From Streptomyces sp. NBC_00557 (GTDB lineage Bacteria; Actinomycetota; Actinomycetes; Streptomycetales; Streptomycetaceae): a stretch of 64,000 bases of DNA. This document shows positions 35,466-44,692 of this stretch, piece after piece. Position 1 is the stretch's first letter. Each line of letters begins with the position of its first letter. The DNA is taken from positions 5,394,001 through 5,458,000 of the forward strand of contig NZ_CP107796.1 in the NCBI RefSeq assembly GCF_036345995.1, in the 5' to 3' direction. The position numbers and the translations under genes were made by a program. Below the pieces are notes generated by a model, which was not told the origin of the DNA, did not search any database, and was given only the letters and a program-made list of their open reading frames with translations.

Positions 35466-37589
35466 GTGATATCCACCGCTATTCGCGTCGCCCGGGTGGG
35501 CAGCGCGGCAGAGCTGACCGCGGCGGCCCTCATGATCCTGGGCTTCCCGGCGCTCATGCTGGCCGCGCTCGTCCCGAGCGTTCCCCTCTTCGCGGTCCTG
35601 GCCGCCGTGACGTACCTGGCGGACCACTATCTGCACCGCAAGGGCAGCTACCTGATCAACCGCCTCAGCAAGATCCGGGCGGGTCTGTCGATCCGCTTCC
35701 TGATCCGGCAGCTGCTGCTGATCCTGCTGCTGGCCCGTCTGTCGCACGCGGACGACCTGATCTTCTACGGCGCCGTCGCCTGCTTCATCGCCTTCTACGG
35801 GCTGCAGGCCCCGCACGGCGCACTGGTCACCCTCATCCGCAACCGCCGCCGGATGCCGGTCGCCACCCGCAACATCGACCTCAAGTCGCGCATCCGCATC
35901 CCGGACGCCCCGCCGCGCGGCCTGCTGCACCGCAGCGCGGAGAAGATGCTGCACCTCGACCTGTTCGCGATGGCAGGCATCCTGCTCTCCGCCGGGCAGG
36001 ACTCGCCGGCCGCCCCCGGCTTCGCCGGCATCGGCCTCACCGTCGGCCTCGGCGTCCTGTACGTGCTGGTGCTGGTGCCGTACGTGCGCGGCCGGAAGAT
36101 CCCGCCGAAGGCCGAGGTCGTCCTCGCCGCCGTCGACGACTGGCTGGCCTCCTACAAGCCCGAGACGGTGCTGTACTTCTCCGGCTCCAAGGACTCCGCC
36201 TACCAGGTCAACATGTGGCTGGAGACGATGGAGCAGCTGGACACCCGGCCGCTGATCATCCTGCGCGAGCGGGCCATCCTGAACAACCTCGCGCCGACCA
36301 CGGTCCCCGTCATCTGCGTGCCCGGAGGGGTGCACCTGATGAACCTGGACCTGTCGACCGTGCGGGTTGCCCTGTACGCGGCGAACGTCGGCAAGAACAT
36401 CCACCTGCTGCGCGTGCCCACCATGAAGCACGTCTTCATCGGCCACGGCGACAGCGACAAGCTCGCCAGTGTCAACCCGTACAGCAAGGTCTACGACGAG
36501 GTGTGGACCGCCGGCCGGGCCGGCCGCGACCGCTACGCCATCGCCGACGTCGGCGTCCGCGACGAGGACATCGTCGAGGTGGGCCGCCCGCAGCTCGCGT
36601 CCATCCAGACCTGGCAGGGCGTGCCCGAAGGCCGCATCCCGACGGTTCTGTACGCGCCGACCTGGGAGGGCTGGGACGGCAACCCCGGCAACACCTCGAT
36701 CGTGCTGGCCGGCGAGAACATCGTGAAGAAGCTGGTCAAGGCCGATCCGCCGGTCCGCGTCCTGTACAAGCCGCACCCGTTCACCGGCACCGTCAGCAAG
36801 GAGGCCGGCGCCGCGCACCGGCGGATCACCGCGCTGGTCGAGAAGGCCGCCGCCGAGCGTGCCGCCGACTCCCGCTTCACCGCCGACACCAAGGCGATGG
36901 CCCAGGCCAAGGCGGAGCTGGCCCGGATCGAGGCACGGCTGGCCGAGCTGGCCGGCGTCGGCGGGGACAAGGGCGACGAGGCCGAGGCCACCCGGGACGG
37001 CGTCGTCGACGTGGCCCGGCACCAGGAGATCGCCCGGCTGCGCGCCGAGTGGAACGACGCCTACTGGCGCTCCTTCCCGTCGTACGAGCACCGCGTCATC
37101 ACGGGCGCCGAGCCGCGCCTGTACGACTGCTTCAACGTCTCCGACGCGATGGTCTCCGACATCTCCTCCGTGGTCTCCGACTTCATCGCGAGCGGCAAGC
37201 CGTACGCGGTCACCGACTCCGGCGAGATCGGGCACGAGGAGTTCAAGCGGCAGAACACGGCCGTGCGCGCCGCGGTGATCCTGTCCAACGACGCGCGCGA
37301 GCTGGGCGGTCTGCTGGACGCCGTGCGCGATCCGGCCGCCGACCCGCTGGCGGACGCCCGCAAGGAGCTCAAGCGCTATCTGCTGGGCCCGGACGAGCCG
37401 GCGTCCATCGTCCAGTTCAACAAGGCGGTGGCGGACCTCGCCCTCAAGGCCGAGGCCCGCAACGTCGGCCAGCAGTCCCGGGTGGGCGCCGCCAACGCGG
37501 ACCCCGCCGAGACCGCCGAGCTGACCAACGCGGTGCCGGGCCAGCGGACCGCGTCCGCGGGCGACCAGGACGGCGTGAACGCGGGCTGA
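35466..37589 (+). CDS. TagF/TarL-like CDP-glycerol (polyol) phosphotransferase
   Basis: The 707-aa protein begins with a hydrophobic N-terminal half (about five membrane segments in residues 1-205). A TagF-like glycerophosphotransferase domain (~225-640) follows. It carries IGHGDSDK, the equivalent of the HG catalytic motif, then YKPHPF and DISSVVSDFI, the conserved acidic-Ser pair of the family. An inserted alanine/glutamate helical stretch lies at ~455-520. It likely polymerises or adds polyol-phosphate units from the CDP-polyol made by the preceding gene onto a wall polymer. The membrane-embedded N-terminus is unlike classic peripheral TagF. GTG 35466 was chosen by frame and length. Confidence 0.85.
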   Translation: MISTAIRVARVGSAAELTAAALMILGFPALMLAALVPSVPLFAVLAAVTYLADHYLHRKGSYLINRLSKIRAGLSIRFLIRQLLLILLLARLSHADDLIFYGAVACFIAFYGLQAPHGALVTLIRNRRRMPVATRNIDLKSRIRIPDAPPRGLLHRSAEKMLHLDLFAMAGILLSAGQDSPAAPGFAGIGLTVGLGVLYVLVLVPYVRGRKIPPKAEVVLAAVDDWLASYKPETVLYFSGSKDSAYQVNMWLETMEQLDTRPLIILRERAILNNLAPTTVPVICVPGGVHLMNLDLSTVRVALYAANVGKNIHLLRVPTMKHVFIGHGDSDKLASVNPYSKVYDEVWTAGRAGRDRYAIADVGVRDEDIVEVGRPQLASIQTWQGVPEGRIPTVLYAPTWEGWDGNPGNTSIVLAGENIVKKLVKADPPVRVLYKPHPFTGTVSKEAGAAHRRITALVEKAAAERAADSRFTADTKAMAQAKAELARIEARLAELAGVGGDKGDEAEATRDGVVDVARHQEIARLRAEWNDAYWRSFPSYEHRVITGAEPRLYDCFNVSDAMVSDISSVVSDFIASGKPYAVTDSGEIGHEEFKRQNTAVRAAVILSNDARELGGLLDAVRDPAADPLADARKELKRYLLGPDEPASIVQFNKAVADLALKAEARNVGQQSRVGAANADPAETAELTNAVPGQRTASAGDQDGVNAG

Positions 37590-37610
37590 GCCCCGCCGCA
37601 CCGGCACCGC

Positions 37611-37651
37611 ACGGGCCGGCCCCCGGGAGCGATCCCGGAGGGCCGGCCCGT
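37611..37651 (+). terminator. terminator after the TagF-like gene
   Basis: A long stem ACGGGCCGGCCC...GGGCCGGCCCGT with an inner CGGGA/TCCCG pairing lies 22 bp after the stop. The rest of the 300-bp gap up to 37890 is AT-richer. It shows a weak promoter candidate (TTGCCC at 37835) before the glycosyltransferase. Confidence 0.85.
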
Positions 37652-37890
37652 TGCCGTCGGGGACAATCCCTGGTTCAGGTTTCTTACGGCCGGTCTTACC
37701 CGACTGGTGAGGCTCGGGTGAGCACCTCTTACCGACCCTACGTACTGTCGGGTGGAAGCCCCGAACCTGTGTGACGTGCGCCACTGATCACCCCGCGGAG
37801 GGCAACCGCATGCAGCGGGAGTTCGTCTAACAGGTTGCCCTTGTGGCACTACGGGGAAAATGTTCTGTTGATGGTAAGTAAGGGGGAAGT

Positions 37891-39105
37891 GTGACCGCCG
37901 TGACGCAGCCTGATGTCAGCGTGATCATCGGGGCGTACGAAGCGATGCCGTACCTGGTCGAGTGCCTGGCGTCGGTCGAGGCACAGACCATCGACCCGGC
38001 GCGCCTGGAGGTCATCGCGGTCGACGACGGCTCGACGGACGGCACCGGGGAGTACCTGGACGAGTTCGCCGCCCGCGCTCCCATGCCCTTCACCGTCATC
38101 CATCAGGAGAACTCCGGCGGCCCCAGCGGCCCCCGCAACGTCGGCCTCGCCAAGGCCGCCGGGCGCTACGTCTTCTTCCTCGACGCCGACGACCGGCTCG
38201 GCCCCGAGGCCCTCGAGCGCATGGTCGCCATGGCCGACGAGAACGGCACGGACGTCGTCCTCGGCAAGGTCGAGGGCGTCAACCGCACCCCGCCCAAGTC
38301 GATGTGGGGCAAGACCCTCGGCCGTACCGACGTCTTCTCCTCCAACATCAAGTTCACGCTGAGCGCGCAGAAGCTGTTCCGCCGCGATCTGCTGGACCGG
38401 CACGGCATACGGTTCGACGAGTCGCTGTTCACCGGCGAGGACGCCCTGTTCACCATGGAGGCGTACCTGCGCGCGAACGGCGTGTCCGTCATCGCCGACT
38501 ACCCCTGCTACTACCTGGTCGGCCGCGAGGACGGCAAGCACGTCACCAAGAGCGGCAGCTACACCCTGCGCTTCGACTCCGCTCGGGCCCTGATGAAGCT
38601 GATCGCCGACATGGTGCCGGCCGGCGACAAGCGCGACCTGCTCATGGTCCGGCCCTTCCTCATCACCCTGCTGCCGCAGTTCGGGCCGCGGTTCCTCAAG
38701 GACAGCGAGAAGGTCCGCCGGCACAAGCTGGAGCTGGCCGAGCCGCTGATGGAGGCCTACTGGACGCCCGGAGTGGCCGGGCGGCTGAAGGTCCACGAGC
38801 GGCTGCGGCTGCACCTGGTCGCCCGGCAGCGGGCCGATCTGCTGCTGGACGTCCTCGAGTTCATCAAGGCCAAGAAGCAGCCCGACGCGGTCGTGGAGAA
38901 GCGCGGCACCCGCGTCTACTTCGCCTACCCGCACTTCCGGTCGAAGCAGGCGGGGATCCCGGACGAGATCTACCTCGCCGCGCCCCGCGAGGCCCGCGCC
39001 GTCAAGGGATACCGCGAGGCGGCCGCCAACTCCTTCCCGCGCCGGGTCCTGCGCAGAATCCGGCGCATCCTGTCGCCGAAGACCGTCAAGACGGCGGCGG
39101 CCTGA
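37891..39105 (+). CDS. family 2 glycosyltransferase, TarS-like
   Basis: The 404-aa enzyme has a GT-A domain in its first ~230 residues. It starts VSVIIGAYEAMPYLVECLASV and has VDDGSTDGT, the acceptor-proximal NSGGPSGPRNVGL and the metal-binding YVFFLDADD. The late ED pair is in FTGEDALFTMEAY. The GGPSGPRN segment and overall layout resemble S. aureus TarS/TarP, which decorate ribitol teichoic acid. I infer sugar addition to the wall polymer, but a role in linkage-unit or capsule synthesis is also possible. The C-terminal half is basic and helical. GTG 37891 has AGGGGGAAG upstream. Confidence 0.85.
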   Translation: MTAVTQPDVSVIIGAYEAMPYLVECLASVEAQTIDPARLEVIAVDDGSTDGTGEYLDEFAARAPMPFTVIHQENSGGPSGPRNVGLAKAAGRYVFFLDADDRLGPEALERMVAMADENGTDVVLGKVEGVNRTPPKSMWGKTLGRTDVFSSNIKFTLSAQKLFRRDLLDRHGIRFDESLFTGEDALFTMEAYLRANGVSVIADYPCYYLVGREDGKHVTKSGSYTLRFDSARALMKLIADMVPAGDKRDLLMVRPFLITLLPQFGPRFLKDSEKVRRHKLELAEPLMEAYWTPGVAGRLKVHERLRLHLVARQRADLLLDVLEFIKAKKQPDAVVEKRGTRVYFAYPHFRSKQAGIPDEIYLAAPREARAVKGYREAAANSFPRRVLRRIRRILSPKTVKTAAA

Positions 39106-39122
39106 GCGACGCCCTCACGCCG

Positions 39123-39160
39123 ACCGGGCGGCTCGGGCACCCGTGCCCGAGCCGCCCGGT
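39123..39160. terminator. bidirectional terminator between convergent genes
   Basis: A perfect 18-bp inverted repeat (ACCGGGCGGCTCGGGCAC and its complement) with only two bases between the arms lies midway between the convergent GT2 and pyruvyl transferase genes. Confidence 0.9.
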
Positions 39161-39163
39161 GCG

Positions 39164-40570
39164 CTACTGCTTGCCCGACTGCAGTGCCCGGCGCAGGGGG
39201 CGGCCCACCACGCGGCGGGCGCGGCGGTAGACGGAGGTGGCCGGTGCGGGCAGCGCGCCCTGCTCCTTGCGGGACCGGGCCAGCTCCTTGCGCAACTTCG
39301 CGTTCGCCTGGGTCAGTTCGCTGACCTGGCTGTGCAGCCAGCCGAACCGGCTGCTGAGCGAGGCGAGATCGGTGTCGTTCCACGGCCGGATGCCCGGCGG
39401 GAACGACAGCGACCGCATCCGCTTCTCGAACGCGGCACCGCCGTCGCCGTGCGTGAAGGTGTTCCGCAGCCCGTTCTTCTCCAGGAAGCCGGTGAACCGG
39501 TCGAACCGCTCGCGGTGGTTGCCCACCAGCCCGCCGAGGTCCGCCTCCTCGTACAGCCGCGCCGGATCCGCCGCCCGAGGATCCTTGGCGGCCTCGTCCA
39601 GCCGCCGGTGCGGGATCTCGAAGTACCGGCACAGCTCCAGCGTCCGCGAGTCACCGCACAGCACGGTGGCCGGCGTCCCCGCCAGCAGCGCGGCGATGTT
39701 GCCGTGGATGCGCGAGCCGAAGGAGAAGTCGAAGCCGCGCAGATCGTCGATCCAGGTGACCGGGTCGACGTACACCCGCACCTTGTCCTCCCGGTACATC
39801 GGGTGGTCCGGGTGCGTCGGCATGGCGGTCACCAGGGAGTTGGGGTCCGACAGGTCCCGCCAGTGCAACTGCCGGGCGTCGCTGAGGTTCTGGCCGATGA
39901 ACCGCAGGTTCGGATAGCACGCGTGGGTACGGCCGATGATCCGGTCCAGGCCCTGCTTCTGCACCGCGCTGTGCGAACCGTTCACCGCGATCCGCGACTC
40001 GGCGGTCAGCGCCGGCACCCGCTTGCGGACGTCCAGTTCGGCGCCGTACAGGAACATCGACGGGCAGCCGATGACCTCCACGTCACGGAAGCCCATGTCC
40101 CGCAGGTACTGCTCGGTGAACTCGCCCCGCACCCCGATCGACGCGCTGCGCTCCAGCACCGCCGCGCAGAACTCGCGCACCGACCGCTCCATCGGCTTCA
40201 GCCGGGACGGGTCGTAGTTCACCCCGGTCTGCGCGCCGACGCCCAGGACCACGACGGGGATCCTCAGTTTGGAGATCAGCCGGGTCAGCCGCTTCAGCCG
40301 GGCCTCGAAGGACGGCCGGAAGGCGTTGGCCAGGGGGACGACGAAGGCGTCGTACTCCTCGTTGATCCGCGCGGCAGCGGTCACGTCCGTCCCGATGCCG
40401 TTGGAGACCACCTCGGTGTCCGGTGTCTGCAGGATCTTGTGGGCCGCGTCGCTGAAGATCAGATTGCCTGAGTTGGTGGCGATGACGTCCCGGTGCAGGG
40501 CTTCCTCGACGGACAGGACGTCGTACGGGCTCTTGCCCGATCTCAGCAGAATGCGTTTCACGATCTTCAA
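39164..40570 (-). CDS. polysaccharide pyruvyl transferase family protein
   Basis: The 468-aa protein has the two-lobed GT-B-like layout of this family. It includes VVLGVGAQTG, the segment GVRGEFTEQYL, VIGCPSMF, and the C-lobe signature FDFSFGSRIHGNIAALLAGTPATVL. The last is the hallmark RxHG...A motif. A C-terminal coiled coil (QVSELTQANAKLRKELA) and a basic tail follow at ~405-468. Members transfer pyruvate from PEP to sugars of surface polymers. The start is TTG at 40570 (reading MKIVKRIL). It is convergent with the GT2 gene and divergent from proB, closing the wall-polymer block. Confidence 0.85.
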   Translation of the reverse strand: MKIVKRILLRSGKSPYDVLSVEEALHRDVIATNSGNLIFSDAAHKILQTPDTEVVSNGIGTDVTAAARINEEYDAFVVPLANAFRPSFEARLKRLTRLISKLRIPVVVLGVGAQTGVNYDPSRLKPMERSVREFCAAVLERSASIGVRGEFTEQYLRDMGFRDVEVIGCPSMFLYGAELDVRKRVPALTAESRIAVNGSHSAVQKQGLDRIIGRTHACYPNLRFIGQNLSDARQLHWRDLSDPNSLVTAMPTHPDHPMYREDKVRVYVDPVTWIDDLRGFDFSFGSRIHGNIAALLAGTPATVLCGDSRTLELCRYFEIPHRRLDEAAKDPRAADPARLYEEADLGGLVGNHRERFDRFTGFLEKNGLRNTFTHGDGGAAFEKRMRSLSFPPGIRPWNDTDLASLSSRFGWLHSQVSELTQANAKLRKELARSRKEQGALPAPATSVYRRARRVVGRPLRRALQSGKQ

Positions 40571-40585
40571 CTTATGTTGACGAGA

Positions 40586-40614
40586 GCTTTAAGTTCCATA
40601 CGCAACCAGTACAA
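40586..40614 (-). promoter_or_regulatory. promoter of the pyruvyl transferase gene
   Basis: On the minus strand TTGTAC and TAAAGC are separated by 17 bp. Transcription would start ~10 bp before the TTG start codon. The surrounding 192-bp divergent gap to proB is AT-rich for this genome. Confidence 0.5.
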
Positions 40615-40762
40615 CCTTTTTGCCGTGTGCAAACCGTGAAGGTGCCGCTACGGACCGCATGTCCGGAGGCTGGACCGACGCGCGCGGGACGATCCACTTC
40701 GCGTAGATTGCCGCTCAGGCAGCCGTGTCCGCGCGCGGCACCGAGAGGGAACAGAGGGCAAG

Positions 40763-41944
40763 GTGACAAGGGCAAGGCAGGCCGTGGGCGAGGCCCGCAG
40801 GATCGTCGTGAAGGTGGGCTCCTCCTCGCTGACCACCGCGGCCGGCGGACTGGACGCCGACCGCGTCGACGCCCTGGTCGACGTGCTCGCCAAGAGCCGG
40901 AAGCAGGGGGCGGCCCGGACGGCCTCGGCCGAGGGCGGCGTCGGGAGACGGGCGGGCGGCGGGGAGCGGGAGGTCGTCCTCGTCTCCTCCGGCGCCATCG
41001 CCGCCGGTCTCGCGCCGCTCGGCCTGCGCCGCCGCCCGAAGGACCTCGCCCGCCAGCAGGCCGCCGCCAGCGTCGGCCAGGGCCTGCTCGTCGCCCGCTA
41101 CACCGCCTCCTTCGCCCGCTACGGCATCCGCGTCGGCCAGGTCCTGCTCACCAGCGACGACATGAGCCGCCGCGCCCACCACCGCAACGCCTCCCGCACC
41201 CTCGACAAGCTCCTCGCCATGGGCGCCTTGCCGATCGTCAACGAGAACGACACCGTCGCCACCGACGAGATCCGCTTCGGCGACAACGACCGCCTCGCCG
41301 CCCTCGTCGCCCACCTCGTCCACGCCGACCTGCTGGTCCTGCTGTCGGACGTGGACGGCGTGTACGACGGCGACCCCAGCAGGCCCGGCACCTCCCGGAT
41401 AGCGGAAGTGAAGGGGCCGGAGGACCTCGCGGGCGTCGAGATCGGCAGCGCGGGCAAGGCCGGCGTCGGCACCGGCGGGATGGTCACCAAGGTCGAGGCC
41501 GCCCGGATCGCGGCCGCGGCCGGCATCCCCGTGGTCCTCACCAGCGCCGTCCACGCGGCGGAGGCCCTGAGCGGCGGCGACACCGGCACCTACTTCCACC
41601 CCACCGGCAAACGCTCCGCCGACCGCCTGCTGTGGCTCCAGCACGCCTCCACCCCGCAGGGCGCGCTGACCCTGGACGACGGCGCGGTGGACGCCGTCGT
41701 CAAGCGGCGCAAGTCGCTGCTGCCCGCCGGAATCGCCGCCGTCGAGGGCGAGTTCAGCGCCGGCGACCCCGTCGAACTGCGCGATGCCTCGGGACGCGCG
41801 GTGGCCCGCGGGCTCGTCAACTTCGACGCCAAGGAGATCCCCCGGCTGCTCGGGCGCTCGACCCGCGAACTGGCCCGGGAGCTCGGCCCGGCGTACGAAC
41901 GCGAGGTCGTACACAGGGACGACCTGGTGCTCCTGCACGCGTAA
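40763..41944 (+). CDS. proB: glutamate 5-kinase
   Basis: ProB makes gamma-glutamyl phosphate from glutamate and ATP, the first step of proline synthesis. The 393-aa protein has the amino-acid kinase domain (~1-275): IVVKVGSSSLTT, VLVSSGAIAAGLAPLG, NENDTVATDEIRFGDND and GTGGMVTKVEAA. A C-terminal PUA domain (~290-385) follows. Between the first two motifs there is an Arg/Gly/Ala-rich insert of about 20 residues (QGAARTASAEGGVGRRAGGG) that is not usual for the family. GTG 40763 has AGAGGG upstream. The proB and proA genes bracket a small conserved ORF. Confidence 0.95.
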   Translation: MTRARQAVGEARRIVVKVGSSSLTTAAGGLDADRVDALVDVLAKSRKQGAARTASAEGGVGRRAGGGEREVVLVSSGAIAAGLAPLGLRRRPKDLARQQAAASVGQGLLVARYTASFARYGIRVGQVLLTSDDMSRRAHHRNASRTLDKLLAMGALPIVNENDTVATDEIRFGDNDRLAALVAHLVHADLLVLLSDVDGVYDGDPSRPGTSRIAEVKGPEDLAGVEIGSAGKAGVGTGGMVTKVEAARIAAAAGIPVVLTSAVHAAEALSGGDTGTYFHPTGKRSADRLLWLQHASTPQGALTLDDGAVDAVVKRRKSLLPAGIAAVEGEFSAGDPVELRDASGRAVARGLVNFDAKEIPRLLGRSTRELARELGPAYEREVVHRDDLVLLHA

Positions 41945-42064
41945 ACCCTGCCGCAACGACGGCCTCCGGTGGGGGACCTTCCGTAAAACCGCCCCGCGGA
42001 CCCTGACGGGCTGCTCAACTTTGACTCAGGAAACGTTCCCGAGCGCTGGGTGAAGGAGGCCGTC

Positions 42065-42490
42065 GTGAGACGAGTGCGCCCTGGGGCGACGACCCGCGGT
42101 GCCCTGACGAGCGTCGCGGCCGGGGACACCTACGAGGAACCCAAGGACCTGCCCAGGCTGTGGCACGTCACCCTCAGCGTCGCCGGCCCGGAGGTCCCGC
42201 TCAAGGAGCTGCGGCGGGCCCTGGAACAGCTGGCCCACGACCACCCCTTCCTGCTGACCAGCAGATACGCGAGCGACCACGCGGAGATCCGGTACTGGGA
42301 AGAGGCCCGCGACCTGCACGACGCCGCCGCCGTCGCCCTGCGCCTGTGGGGCGAGCACCGGCAGAGCGCCGGACTGCCCCCGTGGGAGATCGTCGGCCTG
42401 GAGGTCATCGACCGCGAGACCTACCACCAGCGCCTCGCCGAGGGCTACGGCCCCCGGCCCGCGACACCGGTCGGGGTGCATCCCTTCTGA
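42065..42490 (+). CDS. conserved hypothetical protein between proB and proA
   Basis: The ~141-aa soluble protein has a compact alpha/beta composition ([18 protein letters not shown], then [17 protein letters not shown] and [22 protein letters not shown]). It shows no membrane segment or metal motif. GTG 42065 is selected because AAGGAGG lies 5 bp upstream; GTG 42050 would put the ribosome site inside the gene. I recognise it only as a small gene found in streptomycetes at this place. The codon bias is strong and the ribosome site excellent, so it is real. A role in proline metabolism would be guesswork from position. Confidence 0.8.
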   Translation: MRRVRPGATTRGALTSVAAGDTYEEPKDLPRLWHVTLSVAGPEVPLKELRRALEQLAHDHPFLLTSRYASDHAEIRYWEEARDLHDAAAVALRLWGEHRQSAGLPPWEIVGLEVIDRETYHQRLAEGYGPRPATPVGVHPF

Positions 42491-42599
42491 GCCTCCCGGG
42501 ACGCATTCCTTCCGAGCCCCTCGGGTGCGCCCCTTCCGCGCCCTCCTGAGACGCCGTCTCGCGCATCGGGATGAGCGGTGGCCGGCCCCTGCCGCGCAC

Positions 42600-42605
42600 T
42601 ACCCT
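42600..42605 (+). promoter_or_regulatory. -10 element of a leaderless proA promoter
   Basis: TACCCT lies 6 bp before the proA ATG, which has no Shine-Dalgarno. It is the same arrangement as at several other genes in this window. Confidence 0.5.
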
Positions 42606-42611
42606 TCCCTC

Positions 42612-43898
42612 ATGACCACGCTCTCGCCGTACGACTCCATGTCCCCGGTCACCCGGGCCGCCTACCGGGCCAGGGCCGCCGCCGCCGATCTCGCGCCGCT
42701 CCCGCGCGCCGAGAAGGACGACGCGCTGCTCGCCATCGCCGACGCCCTGGAGGTCCGGACCGCCGAGATCGTCGAGGCCAACGCCCGCGACGTGGCCAAG
42801 GCCCGGGAGAACGGCACCAGCGAGGCCATCGTCGACCGGCTCACCCTCACCCCGGAGCGGGTCCGCGCGATCGCCTCCGACGTCCGTGACGTGGCGGGGC
42901 TGCCCGACCCGGTCGGCGAGATCGTCCGCGGCTCCACCCTGCCCAACGGCATCGACCTGCGCCAGGTCCGCGTCCCGCTCGGCGTCGTCGGCATCATCTA
43001 CGAGGCCCGCCCGAACGTGACCGTCGACGCGGCGGCGCTGTGCCTGAAGTCCGGCAACGCCGTCCTACTGCGCGGCTCGGCCTCCGCCTACGAGTCCAAC
43101 ACCGCCCTCGTCCGCGTCATCCGGGACGCCGTCGGCGGCGCCGGGCTGCCCGCCGACGCCGTCCAGCTGGTGCCCGGCGAGAGCCGCGAGTCCGTCCGCG
43201 AGCTGATGCGCGCCCGCGGCTTGGTCGACGTCCTCATCCCGCGCGGCGGCGCCTCCCTGATCCAGACCGTCGTGAACGAGTCGACCGTCCCGGTCATCGA
43301 GACCGGCACCGGCAACTGCCACGTCTACGTCGACGCCCAGGCCGACATCGACATGGCCGTCGACATCCTGATCAACTCCAAGGCCCAGCGGGTCAGCGTC
43401 TGCAACGCCGCGGAGACCCTCCTCGTCCACCAGGACATCGCCCCGCGGTTCCTGCCGCGCGCCCTCGACGCCCTCGCCGAGGCCGGCGTCACCGTGCACG
43501 CCGACGAGCGGGTGATGGCCTACGCCAAGGACTCCAAGGCGACGGTCGTGGAGGCCGTCCCCGAGGACTGGGAGACCGAGTACCTCTCCCACGACATCGC
43601 CGCCGCGGTGGTGGACTCGCTGGACAAGGCCGTCGAGCACATCCGGCTGTGGACCTCCGGCCACACCGAGGCGATCGTCACCACCTCCCAGCAGGCCGCC
43701 CGCCGCTTCACCCAGCTGGTCGACTCCACCACCGTCGCCGTCAACGCCTCCACCCGCTTCACCGACGGCGGCCAGTTCGGCTTCGGCGCCGAGATCGGCA
43801 TCTCCACCCAGAAGCTGCACGCCCGCGGCCCGATGGGTCTGCCGGAGCTGACCAGCACCAAGTACATCGTCACCGGCGACGGCCACGTGCGCCCCTGA
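42612..43898 (+). CDS. proA: glutamate-5-semialdehyde dehydrogenase (gamma-glutamyl phosphate reductase)
   Basis: ProA reduces gamma-glutamyl phosphate with NADPH, the second step of proline synthesis. The 428-aa protein is an aldehyde-dehydrogenase-fold enzyme with [21 protein letters not shown] and [11 protein letters not shown]. The catalytic cysteine is in [14 protein letters not shown] (~residue 267). The C-terminal signature [23 protein letters not shown] is present (pieces visible in order). ATG 42612 gives the normal N-terminus and lies 6 bp after a TACCCT box; earlier in-frame starts add an unrelated Arg-rich stretch. It lies 121 bp after the small conserved gene, so it may be transcribed separately. 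Confidence 0.95.
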   Translation: MTTLSPYDSMSPVTRAAYRARAAAADLAPLPRAEKDDALLAIADALEVRTAEIVEANARDVAKARENGTSEAIVDRLTLTPERVRAIASDVRDVAGLPDPVGEIVRGSTLPNGIDLRQVRVPLGVVGIIYEARPNVTVDAAALCLKSGNAVLLRGSASAYESNTALVRVIRDAVGGAGLPADAVQLVPGESRESVRELMRARGLVDVLIPRGGASLIQTVVNESTVPVIETGTGNCHVYVDAQADIDMAVDILINSKAQRVSVCNAAETLLVHQDIAPRFLPRALDALAEAGVTVHADERVMAYAKDSKATVVEAVPEDWETEYLSHDIAAAVVDSLDKAVEHIRLWTSGHTEAIVTTSQQAARRFTQLVDSTTVAVNASTRFTDGGQFGFGAEIGISTQKLHARGPMGLPELTSTKYIVTGDGHVRP

Positions 43899-44027
43899 CG
43901 TTCACCCGTCCGGCCGCAGGTCACCGGGCCTGCTCACGGCACAGCCGGGAACCGGGGCCGCGGCCGGAAGGCGTCTCACCAGTCAGACGAATCTCCATAC
44001 CGTCTGCCCAAATTGACCCCCCAGGTC

Positions 44028-44033
44028 TACTCT
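44028..44033 (+). promoter_or_regulatory. -10 element (TACTCT) of a leaderless promoter
   Basis: TACTCT lies exactly 6 bp before the GTG at 44040. The same hexamer at the same distance precedes the sister gene at 44693. Confidence 0.55.
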
Positions 44034-44039
44034 GGATGC

Positions 44040-44603
44040 GTGCCGGAGGACGTGGGGGGCACGCCGTTCCCTGACGGCTGGGAGCCCGACGACGACCACG
44101 ACCACGGGGTGTCGGACGAAGAGTTCGCCTCCGTGGTCTTCGACGAGGCCTTCATACAGGCGGCCACGGTCCACGAGCCGACCGCCGTCGAACGCCTCCT
44201 TGCCGCCGCCCAGGCCAGAGCCGAGGCCTCAGAGGCGGAGGCCCGCCGCTCCCACGCCCGAGGCGAGCGCTACGACGACGCCTACGGCCCGGAGGGCACC
44301 GATTTCGGCCAAGATCCGGACGACGAACTGGAGGACACCTACGTCCTCGGCGACCGTCACCTCGGCGGGTACGGCAAGCAGGTCCGCTGGCACCGCCCCG
44401 TGGCCTGGGTGCTGGCCGTGGTGATGGGCATCGGCATGGTCGCCCTCGCCTTCGCCGCCGTCTACCGCGGCGGCTCCGCCGGCACCCGCGACGGGGTCCC
44501 CGCACCCGCCCCCACCGGCCTGGAACAGGGCAGCGCCGCCGCGCCCTCCGTCTCCGCCGACACCTCCCAGCCGGCGGCCTCCGCCATCCCGAGAACCCCC
44601 TGA
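44040..44603 (+). CDS. single-pass membrane protein with acidic N-terminus (sister of the next gene)
   Basis: The ~187-aa protein starts with an acidic stretch (PFPDGWEPDDDHDHGV), then a motif with SVVFDEAF and a following AA...E..A.ER pattern. The same motif opens the protein encoded at 44693. A charged segment leads to one transmembrane helix (~133-152, WVLAVVMGIGMVALAF). A short Pro/Ala/Ser-rich extracytoplasmic tail follows. GTG 44040 is chosen because of the -10 box; the frame is open back to TTG 44013. I do not recognise a function. Position next to wall and shape genes suggests an envelope role, as inference only. Confidence 0.75.
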   Translation: MPEDVGGTPFPDGWEPDDDHDHGVSDEEFASVVFDEAFIQAATVHEPTAVERLLAAAQARAEASEAEARRSHARGERYDDAYGPEGTDFGQDPDDELEDTYVLGDRHLGGYGKQVRWHRPVAWVLAVVMGIGMVALAFAAVYRGGSAGTRDGVPAPAPTGLEQGSAAAPSVSADTSQPAASAIPRTP

Positions 44604-44680
44604 GCGCCCGCGCCCGCTTTTGGTGAGCACCTGTCAGAAGTTGTCCGTCGGCGGGGCGTTTACCCGCGGCTCACGCGACC

Positions 44681-44686
44681 TACTCT
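44681..44686 (+). promoter_or_regulatory. -10 element (TACTCT) of a leaderless promoter
   Basis: TACTCT is exactly 6 bp before ATG 44693, and CTACTCTG matches the element at 44028. This suggests that the two sister genes are expressed together. Confidence 0.55.
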
Positions 44687-44692
44687 GAAAGT

